DNA of 7,680 nt from Anaerolineales bacterium. Its GTDB lineage: Bacteria; Chloroflexota; Anaerolineae; Anaerolineales; E44-bin32. Of this stretch, positions 1-6,259 are shown one piece after another. A program made the translations under genes and the position numbers. A model generated the notes under the pieces. It searched no databases, was not told the origin of the DNA, and saw only the letters and a list, made by a program, of their open reading frames with translations. The stretch lies in NCBI GenBank assembly GCA_011772595.1, contig WVZH01000305.1:1-7680 (forward strand), in the 5' to 3' direction. The stretch's first letter is position 1, and each line of letters opens with the position of its first letter.

Positions 1-264
1 CATGAGGCCGCGTGACATGGCCCGCCTTGGCTACCTGATGTTGAAAGATGGAATGTGGGACGAGAGCCAGATCCTGCCGCCAGATTGGGTAAAATAAGCT
101 TCTGCAGATCAGTTACCGATGAAATGAATTGTACTACCGGCTCGGATATCAGTCGTGGACTTCACCCGAAATGGAATAACGCCGCGTTGGTTAACTATGA
201 ACAGTCGATATTCGTGATCCCGGAAGCCGATATGGAATTTTTTCAGGGCACTTCACAACTATAA
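1..264 (+). pseudogene. Decayed 3' end of a beta-lactamase-fold serine hydrolase (truncated by window edge)
   Basis: Three consecutive reading frames each carry a recognisable piece of the C-terminal half of a class C beta-lactamase/penicillin-binding-protein-like serine hydrolase, in the correct order. Frame 2 (positions 2-94) reads RPRDMARLGYLMLKDG and then ILPPDWVK, the usual 'DmArlGyLmLndG...iLp.eWv' block, and stops at 95-97. Frame 3 (132-179) reads YYRLGYQSW, the usual 'YGYqWW' strand, and stops at 177-179. Frame 1 (about 178-264) reads NYEQSIFVIPEADMEFF, matching the usual 'GygGQyIfViPelDmvvvF' block. An early stop plus two frame changes within 170 bp means the gene is inactive, at least at this end. 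The catalytic SxxK and YxN motifs would lie upstream, outside the window. Intact members hydrolyse beta-lactams, esters or peptides; the original substrate cannot be told. A cluster of sequencing errors is an alternative, but three separate lesions make decay more likely. Confidence 0.75.
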
Positions 265-514
265 CGGAAGCGTTTCGTTTATCGGGTCTGATTGGAGTAT
301 GGGTTTGCAACCAATCCGATCAGACGCAGGTTTTGACTTATATAACCTAATCCGGAACCACAAACTCCGATTTGCTCAACCGCTTCCAGCAAGTTTGTTT
401 TAAAAAGCTTTTGCCTGCCGAGCGCTAAATTAAGAGCTGATAAAACTTCGCAACGTGCAACAATTAGCAAAGCCACAAGATGTATAATCGCTTCGACAAG
501 TCTATGGCAGCGAG
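265..514. other. Gene-free spacer upstream of the regulator gene
   Basis: No credible coding sequence is visible on either strand; the small open frame on the minus strand (279-476) resembles nothing I know. The stretch is more AT-rich than the genes to its right. It holds an imperfect hairpin (286-325) and a perfect 10-bp palindrome AAAAGCTTTT at 403-412. A TTGACT hexamer at 333-338 resembles a -35 box, but no -10 box stands 16-18 bp after it. TGATAA at 438-443 resembles a -10 box but lacks a properly spaced -35. The promoter of the downstream operon probably lies here, but I cannot place it. Confidence 0.6.
286..325 (+). repeat. Imperfect inverted repeat (hairpin)
   Basis: GTCTGATTGG (286-295) pairs with CCGATCAGAC (316-325) along 10 positions, including one G-T wobble, around a 20-nt loop. 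No T-run follows, so it is not a standard intrinsic terminator. It could be an operator for a dimeric regulator, a relic of the decayed gene's terminator, or chance. Confidence 0.3.
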
Positions 515-3217
515 ATGTCCCTGTATAAGCATCTTCTCACCACGAAGATCCAAACACCTCCGCTCCCACCCAACACGGTCTGGCGGACGCGGTTGTTCGA
601 GTCGTTGGATCGCGGTCTTCAAACCAATATTCGACTAACGCTGCTTTCCGCACCAGCGGGCTACGGGAAAACCACACTGCTGAGTGCTTGGATCCACGCG
701 CGCGGATTCGACACCGCATGGCTCTCAATAGATGAGGGAGACAACGACCCGATCCGCTTCACAAGCTACTTGCTCGCCGCGCTCGCGAACGGTTACCCTT
801 CCCTCGACCTCCCCTCAACCCTAGGAGAGCAGTTCTCAGAAGGCGAAATCCAGGAGCGCATCCTGATCCCCTTGATCAATCAAATGAATCAATCGCCTCG
901 ACAAACCACGCTCGTTCTCGATGATTATCACTGGATCCAGAATCAAAACATACACGACCAGATCGGCTACCTGCTTGAGCATCTGCCGCCTCAAGCGCAC
1001 GTCCTTGTCGCCACACGCGCCGACCCTCCACTCCCCATTACCCTCCTGCGAGGTCGCGGTCAGGTGAACGAGCTTCGCATGGAAGACCTTCGTTTTCAGA
1101 TCGAAGAAGCCGAGGCTTTCCTAAAGACCTTTGCCGAATTGAAGCTCACGCTCGATGAAGTCCACGAATTGACTCATCGAACAGAAGGGTGGATATCTGG
1201 CCTGCAAATGGCCGCAGCCTCCCTCCAAGGACACGAGGACAAAAACGCTTTCATTCGTGATTTTTCTGGCAGCCACCACTACATCATGGACTACCTGGTC
1301 GATGAAGTCTTGCGTCGCCAGAACCCCCAAGTCCAGACCTTCCTGCTCCATACCTCTATCCTTCCCCGCCTATGCGGACCGCTCTGCGACGCGCTGATGG
1401 AGATTACAGGCGAAGCACTCACACCCAGTCAGGTCATTTTGAAAGACCTGGAGCGAGCGAATCTGTTCATTGTTCCCCTTGATGCCAATCGGGATTGGTA
1501 CCGCTATCACCGCCTGTTTGCCGATTTGCTTCAGGCGCGACTACAACTCAAGAAGCTCGCCCGCATACCCGAGCTTCACCGTCGGGCGAGTGAATGGTTC
1601 GAAGACCAAGGCCTGATGGACGAAGCCGTCCAGCACGCCCTCTTGACGCATGACCACGCCTTTGCAGCCGACCTTGTCGAACGAACCTCACAGGAAGCGT
1701 TCATGCGCAGTGAAACGATGACCTTCTTGCGCAGGCTGCAGCGCTTGCCGGAAGAGGAGATCCTGAAGCGACCCAAACTGTGCGTCTACCGGGCATGGGC
1801 ACTCCTGCTCCATGGCGCGCCGCTGGAAACCGTTGAGGCTCAGTTACAGATAGCCCGTGAAGAGCGCGGTCCACCTGGGAGTTCACGCTCATTGCAAGCG
1901 TACATTGCTCTTTCCCAAGGTCAGCTTGAGCGTGGCTTTGAACTGACTCAAGATGCCTTAGAAGCACTACCTGAGGATGAGGTATATCTCCGTGACTTTA
2001 TGACCTTCTGCGCCGCTGCGACACAGATCGCCTTGGGGCACATCGAGGCCGGGGTCCAACTGATGGAGCAAACCTCCGAAGTCAGCCAACGATCCGGAAA
2101 CAGAACGGCTACGGTTTTAATCCTTGGTGAACTTGCCGAAATGCGTCTGCGACAATTTCAGGTGGGGGAAGCCGAGAAGCTTTACCAACAAGCGTTGAGC
2201 ATAGCCACCGATCAAGATGGGAAGCTTCTACCGATCGCAGGTGGACCGCTAATGGGTATGGGCGAAGTGGCCCTTGAACGCTATGATCTCGACACTGCCG
2301 AGCGACTGCTCCAGGAGGGCATCCAGCATGCCGAACGTTGGAGCCTGATAGGTACGCTGAACGGCCATCTCTCCATGGCGATGCTTCACTATGCCCGAGG
2401 TGATATGCTGGCCATGGAGAATTCACTCAAAACCCTGCGCGATCTCGCCCAGCGCTTCGACGCCTCCGAATTCGACGATTGGATTGTGGAGCTGGTCGAA
2501 ACCGGTTTAAAGGTACGCCAGGGAGACCTTGAAGCCGCCCGGGATTGGGTCGCTCGCCGAGATCTTGAAGGTGCTCCCGATCGCAAACCGCCCCACTATG
2601 TGGAAGATCGCATGTTGTCGAGGATCTATAAATACGAGCTACCCATCCTTGCGCGTCTGCACATCCAAGAAGGGCGATTTGAGCAAGCGCTGAAGGTGCT
2701 GGAGGAACTTTTATCGCTGGCGGAGCGAGCGAATCGTCCTTTCTTGCAGCTCGAAGCCAATATCTTGAAGGCTCGCGCCCTCCATGCCATGGATGATTCG
2801 TCCTCTTCCTTGGCTGCCTTGTACAAAGCACTCCTGATGGCTGCACCCGTAGATGCGACGCGCATCTTTTTAAGCGAAGGGGAAGAACTCATCCAGCTCC
2901 TACAATCCGGGCGATCCGAGTGGGACTCACCCGAACTGATCGCCTTCACGGATCGTCTGTTGCAGAAAGCTGGATCGCCTGTTGCAACGAAACCACCAAC
3001 GATGAATGGCTTGCTTGAGCCCCTGAGCCCCCGGGAGCTCGAGGTCCTCCATCTTCTCCCGAGTGGTTTGACCGCAGAGGAACTCGCAAAGGAGCTGGTC
3101 ATTTCTGTGAATACCATACGCAGCCACTTGAAGAGCATCTATGCTAAATTGGGGGTCCACAGCCGGCACGAAGCTGTCGCCCGCGCCACTGAATTGGATC
3201 TGCTTCAATCCCACTAA
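515..3217 (+). CDS. MalT/LuxR-family ATP-dependent transcriptional activator
   Basis: This 900-residue protein has the size and order of MalT-type large LuxR regulators (E. coli MalT is 901 residues). The N-terminal NTPase has a Walker A, APAGYGKTT at residues 46-54 (Lys52), a Walker B, LVLDDYH at 133-139 (Asp136/Asp137), and the following VATRADPPLP strand at 165-174. Family landmarks TEGWISGLQ (223-231) and WYRYHRLFADLL (328-339) come next. Residues about 400-830 are alpha-helical with TPR-like repeats (for example 535-565, 580-610 and 710-740) and probably bind the inducer. The C-terminus (837-897) is a LuxR/FixJ-type helix-turn-helix, starting LSPRELEVL, with recognition helix about 864-879. 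In this family ATP and inducer drive oligomerisation and promoter binding in the cytoplasm. The ligand is unknown. The ATG at 515 has only a weak ribosome-binding site (GCAGCGAG); an ATG at 504 is out of frame. It is the first gene of the apparent operon and may autoregulate. Confidence 0.93.
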   Translation: MSLYKHLLTTKIQTPPLPPNTVWRTRLFESLDRGLQTNIRLTLLSAPAGYGKTTLLSAWIHARGFDTAWLSIDEGDNDPIRFTSYLLAALANGYPSLDLPSTLGEQFSEGEIQERILIPLINQMNQSPRQTTLVLDDYHWIQNQNIHDQIGYLLEHLPPQAHVLVATRADPPLPITLLRGRGQVNELRMEDLRFQIEEAEAFLKTFAELKLTLDEVHELTHRTEGWISGLQMAAASLQGHEDKNAFIRDFSGSHHYIMDYLVDEVLRRQNPQVQTFLLHTSILPRLCGPLCDALMEITGEALTPSQVILKDLERANLFIVPLDANRDWYRYHRLFADLLQARLQLKKLARIPELHRRASEWFEDQGLMDEAVQHALLTHDHAFAADLVERTSQEAFMRSETMTFLRRLQRLPEEEILKRPKLCVYRAWALLLHGAPLETVEAQLQIAREERGPPGSSRSLQAYIALSQGQLERGFELTQDALEALPEDEVYLRDFMTFCAAATQIALGHIEAGVQLMEQTSEVSQRSGNRTATVLILGELAEMRLRQFQVGEAEKLYQQALSIATDQDGKLLPIAGGPLMGMGEVALERYDLDTAERLLQEGIQHAERWSLIGTLNGHLSMAMLHYARGDMLAMENSLKTLRDLAQRFDASEFDDWIVELVETGLKVRQGDLEAARDWVARRDLEGAPDRKPPHYVEDRMLSRIYKYELPILARLHIQEGRFEQALKVLEELLSLAERANRPFLQLEANILKARALHAMDDSSSSLAALYKALLMAAPVDATRIFLSEGEELIQLLQSGRSEWDSPELIAFTDRLLQKAGSPVATKPPTMNGLLEPLSPRELEVLHLLPSGLTAEELAKELVISVNTIRSHLKSIYAKLGVHSRHEAVARATELDLLQSH

Positions 3218-3218
3218 C

Positions 3219-3253
3219 CCACTCACAAAGTGGTGATTTCCCATTGGATCACC
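3219..3253 (+). other. Two overlapping, mutually exclusive small hairpins
   Basis: Just after the regulator's stop codon, CCACT (3219-3223) can pair with AGTGG (3229-3233), and GGTGAT (3232-3237) can pair with ATCACC (3248-3253). The two stems share GG at 3232-3233, so only one can form fully at a time. Neither is followed by a T-run, so I do not call a terminator. The stems are only 5 and 6 bp and may be chance; a role in mRNA processing or translation of the next gene is speculative. Confidence 0.2.
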
Positions 3254-3299
3254 CATTCATGTGATGACAGCTCAGCCGTGTGTCCTCTATAGTAGGACC

Positions 3300-3602
3300 A
3301 TGGTAAAGGAAAGGGCGCAATCTTATTCAAACCATGGTGAACGATCGCCGTACGAAATCCAAATTCTGGGCGAGATCGACCAGCGATGGTCCGAATGGTT
3401 CAACGGGATCGAAATCACCAGAGGGGGTACCAGCGATCACCCACCCCTGACGCTTTTAAGCTGCCCGGCGATCGATCAAGCCAAATTGCGGGGCATTTTG
3501 AATAAGATCTGGGATCTGAACCTCAAGCTCTTATCGGTGCGACATGCTCCCGATCCAAAACCGGAAGAAGAATCCTCGGATGGGTTTGTAGATAATAAAT
3601 GA
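3300..3602 (+). CDS. Small conserved protein of unknown function
   Basis: This 100-residue protein has the pattern of a small soluble family I have seen mainly in Chloroflexota and other soil bacteria, often beside MalT/LuxR regulators. Its core is YEIQILGEIDQRWSEWFNGI (residues 18-37 from this start), then a variable turn, CPAIDQAKLRGIL (55-67) and LNLKLLSV (73-80). Relatives I recall read YEI.v.GhLd..WsdWF.gl, then a '.GpvvDQaaLhgLL' helix and '.glpLlSv', and usually begin just before YEI. The C-terminal tail is acidic and probably disordered. No signal peptide or membrane segment is seen. I chose ATG 3300, with AGGA only 2 nt upstream. The frame also stays open to GTG 3261 and ATG 3264, giving up to 113 residues with a cysteine-containing extension and no ribosome-binding site. 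Function is unknown; an accessory role with the neighbouring regulator or enzymes is inference from position. Confidence 0.8.
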   Translation: MVKERAQSYSNHGERSPYEIQILGEIDQRWSEWFNGIEITRGGTSDHPPLTLLSCPAIDQAKLRGILNKIWDLNLKLLSVRHAPDPKPEEESSDGFVDNK

Positions 3603-3632
3603 TAGCGCCCACCTGAAGAATGGAATGTAACG

Positions 3633-6248
3633 ATGTCACCTCAACTTGTACTTTCACTGAATGATACCCAGGCTACCTTGGATTCCGTAGGAGGCAAAGG
3701 TGCCTCCTTAGCGCGTCTGGTAAACGCTGGGTTGCCCGTGCCAGAGGGCTTCCATATCACAACAGAGGCATACCGCAGGTTTGTCCAAGAAAATGAGCTG
3801 CAACCGCAAATCGATGATGCGCTGCAAGGCGTCGATTTGAACAAACCCTCCACGCTCAATGAAGCCGCGAAGGCGATCCACGAGGCCTTCATGGAGGTTT
3901 CGATCCCTGGAGATATCGCTAGCGCCATCGTTGGCGCGTATGGAGACCTTAGCGGAACGGACCCGGCGGTCGCTGTGCGCTCCTCCGCCACGGCTGAAGA
4001 TCTCCCTGAGGCATCCTTCGCCGGTCAGCAGGAGACCTATCTCAACGTAAGCGGCGCGGATCAAATCCTCACAGCGACGAAGAAATGTTGGAGCAGCTTA
4101 TGGACGGCGCGAGCCATCGGCTATCGGCTTCGTCAAGGCGTCAGCAGCACTGGAGTCGCGCTGGCGGTTGTGATCCAACACTTGGTGGATGCCGAGGTCG
4201 CTGGGATCCTCTTCACGGTCAACCCTGTGGACGGCCACAAGGAGCATATGCTGATCAACGCCGCCTGGGGTTTGGGCGATGCTGTGGTTGGCGGTCGTGT
4301 CACACCGGACGAATATGTCACCGAGAAGAGTAGCGGGCGTTTGCTCAAGCGCGATGTGGCCGACAAGGAGATCATGACCGTAAGGACAGATGGTGACACC
4401 GAGGATCAACCTGTACCAGAAAATCTGCGCACGGTTCCCGTTCTACAAGAATCTGATCTTATAGCGCTCACAAGGCTGGGAGCCGAGATAGAGCAACTGT
4501 ATGAAATGCCCATGGACATCGAATGGGCGCTCGCCGATGGTCAATTCGCCATCGTTCAAGCAAGACCGATCACCGCACTTCCCGATGCGACTGTAACTCC
4601 GCACGACGAATGGCCGCTGCCGGATCCCAAAGGTCGCTACATGCGCGCCAGTATCGTCGATCTCATGCCCGATCCACTATCCCCGCTCTTCGCCTCCATG
4701 GGTCTCTCTGCCTATAACTTAAGCTTGGGGCAAGCCATAGCTGATCTCACGGGGTCTAAAAAGAAATTCTTGCCGGATGACCTGATCCTTACCATCCGGA
4801 GCTACGCGTATATGGTCGTCAGCTTCACGGCAGGTGAATGGTGGGGGATGTTGTCTAAACTGGGCACCAAGATTCCTGGACTGATTCGGTCGGGTCCCGC
4901 TCACTTTCGCGAAGTCGCGCTACCGGATTACCAGAGAAAAGTCGATGAACGTTCTCTGAAAAACGTTGCCAACATGCCGGCCGAAGAGATCTGGCGAGAC
5001 GCCTGCGAATTGATGTACGCCGCTGCCTACCATCTGTCTATTCTCCAGGTGGACACGCTCGGTGCGGCAGCCGGGAGCGAAGGTCTCTTCACCGCACTCT
5101 ACAACCGCTTCTATCGTCGCGAAGGCGATCCCACCGCACCAGCATTCCTTTTGGGCTACGATACCATGCCGATCCGTTCGGAGAAGTCGATCTACGATTT
5201 AGCGAACTGGGCCAAAGGGCAACCCGACCTATCGAATACCCTGCTTGAGACACCTGTCGACCAAATCACTACTGCGTTGGAGAAGAAGGATCCACCAGCA
5301 GGGATCAGCGCGGCGGCATGGACGGGATTTCAGGAACGTGTGGATGCCTACCTGAAAACTTTCGGGCACATTCTCTACGATTTCGACTTCGCGAAACCCG
5401 TCCCCACAGAAGACCCTACGCCTATGCTCGAAACGGCAAAGATGTACCTGCGAGGAGACGGCATGAACCCCCATGAACGCCAGCAAAAGCTTGATGAAAG
5501 CCGCAAACTAGCCGTAGAAGACCTTCTCTCGCGCACCCGCGGTCTGCGTGGGTGGGCCGTACGTAAGACCTTAGGCTGGGCACAATCGCTCGCCAAGGTG
5601 CGCGAGGACAGTTACGCCTCCATTGGTTTATCGTATCCGCGATTACGAGAACTGCTCAAAGAACTGGGCCGGCGCATCGTTGAAGCCGACGCGATCGAGG
5701 TGCCCTCGGATATTTTCTGGCTGGAGGCATTGGAAGTCGAGTCTTTCTTACAACCGCTCCAAGATGGAAAAACCCTCCCCTCCATGCACGACAAGATCGA
5801 GATGAGGAAAGCAGCCGCAAAGACCGCAGAGAAGCTCATGCCGCCCACACAGCTGCCATACTCGAAAACCTACATGGGCATACCCCTTGAGGTCTTCGTG
5901 CCCGGAGAGGGCGGTCAAGAAGGAGATAAGCTCAAGGGTGTGGGCGCCAGTGCCGGCCGTGTGACAGGCAAAGCCTGCATCCTGCACGGACCGGAGGACT
6001 TTGACCAGATGCAACACGGTGCGATCCTGGTGGCCAAGATGACCACTCCGGCATGGACCCCGCTCTTCGCCATGGCCGCTGGCATCGTCACCGATATCGG
6101 AGGACCGCTCAGTCACGGTTCCATCGTCGCCCGGGAGTACGGTATTCCTGCTGTCCTGGGCACGGTCGCAGCGACGCGCGTCATCCAAAGCGGACAGCAG
6201 GTCACGGTCGATGGCGATGCTGGTATTGTGACCCTTGAAGAAGGGTAG
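3633..6248 (+). CDS. PEP synthase/rifampicin phosphotransferase-like dikinase (ATP-grasp + central + phosphohistidine domains)
   Basis: Residues 1-315 form a PEP-synthase-type ATP-binding domain: VGGKGASL (Lys22), AVRSSATAEDLPEASFAGQ (114-132, Arg116), GILFTVNPVDG (191-201), MDIEWAL (294-300, Glu297) and QARPITALP (309-317). Residues about 335-765 are a central, mostly helical domain with FGHILYDFDFAKP at 577-589. Residues about 768-870 are the swivelling phosphohistidine domain: GVGASAGRVTGKA, TPAWTPLF, and GGPLSHGSIVARE with catalytic His828. Dikinases of this type split ATP to AMP and Pi, passing the beta-phosphate through the histidine to an acceptor. The C-terminal PEP/pyruvate TIM barrel of true PEP synthase is absent. 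Domain order, length (871) and the His position match rifampicin phosphotransferase (about 867 residues, His825 in Listeria from memory). The central domain does not let me name the acceptor, so rifamycin inactivation is possible but unproven. All recognised catalytic residues are present. GGAA at 3622-3625 is a weak ribosome-binding site. Confidence 0.9.
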   Translation: MSPQLVLSLNDTQATLDSVGGKGASLARLVNAGLPVPEGFHITTEAYRRFVQENELQPQIDDALQGVDLNKPSTLNEAAKAIHEAFMEVSIPGDIASAIVGAYGDLSGTDPAVAVRSSATAEDLPEASFAGQQETYLNVSGADQILTATKKCWSSLWTARAIGYRLRQGVSSTGVALAVVIQHLVDAEVAGILFTVNPVDGHKEHMLINAAWGLGDAVVGGRVTPDEYVTEKSSGRLLKRDVADKEIMTVRTDGDTEDQPVPENLRTVPVLQESDLIALTRLGAEIEQLYEMPMDIEWALADGQFAIVQARPITALPDATVTPHDEWPLPDPKGRYMRASIVDLMPDPLSPLFASMGLSAYNLSLGQAIADLTGSKKKFLPDDLILTIRSYAYMVVSFTAGEWWGMLSKLGTKIPGLIRSGPAHFREVALPDYQRKVDERSLKNVANMPAEEIWRDACELMYAAAYHLSILQVDTLGAAAGSEGLFTALYNRFYRREGDPTAPAFLLGYDTMPIRSEKSIYDLANWAKGQPDLSNTLLETPVDQITTALEKKDPPAGISAAAWTGFQERVDAYLKTFGHILYDFDFAKPVPTEDPTPMLETAKMYLRGDGMNPHERQQKLDESRKLAVEDLLSRTRGLRGWAVRKTLGWAQSLAKVREDSYASIGLSYPRLRELLKELGRRIVEADAIEVPSDIFWLEALEVESFLQPLQDGKTLPSMHDKIEMRKAAAKTAEKLMPPTQLPYSKTYMGIPLEVFVPGEGGQEGDKLKGVGASAGRVTGKACILHGPEDFDQMQHGAILVAKMTTPAWTPLFAMAAGIVTDIGGPLSHGSIVAREYGIPAVLGTVAATRVIQSGQQVTVDGDAGIVTLEEG

Positions 6249-6253
6249 GGAGA
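6248..6253 (+). promoter_or_regulatory. Ribosome-binding site of the second PEP-utiliser gene
   Basis: GGGAGA stands 6 nt before ATG 6260 and begins on the last base of the upstream gene's stop codon (TAG 6246-6248). It is the best Shine-Dalgarno sequence in the window. It fixes the start at 6260 and suggests translational coupling between the two enzymes. Confidence 0.6.
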
Positions 6254-6259
6254 ATAATC

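Noticed and set aside
55..264. Open frame of 69 codons on the + strand
   Set aside because: Only its last third resembles a protein (the serine hydrolase tail NYEQSIFVIPEADMEFF), and earlier family blocks lie in other frames, so it is part of a pseudogene.
333..338. TTGACT as a -35 promoter box
   Set aside because: No acceptable -10 hexamer is found 16-18 bp downstream.
265..514. Rifamycin-associated element upstream of an RPH-like operon
   Set aside because: I looked for the long GC-rich inverted repeat typical of that element and did not see it; the only hairpin here has a different sequence.
2626..3138. 170-codon open frame on the minus strand
   Set aside because: It lies wholly antisense to the well-supported LuxR-family gene; its serine/arginine-rich composition is typical of a shadow frame.
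5748..6188. 146-codon open frame on the minus strand
   Set aside because: It is antisense to the conserved phosphohistidine domain (His828 region) and resembles no family.
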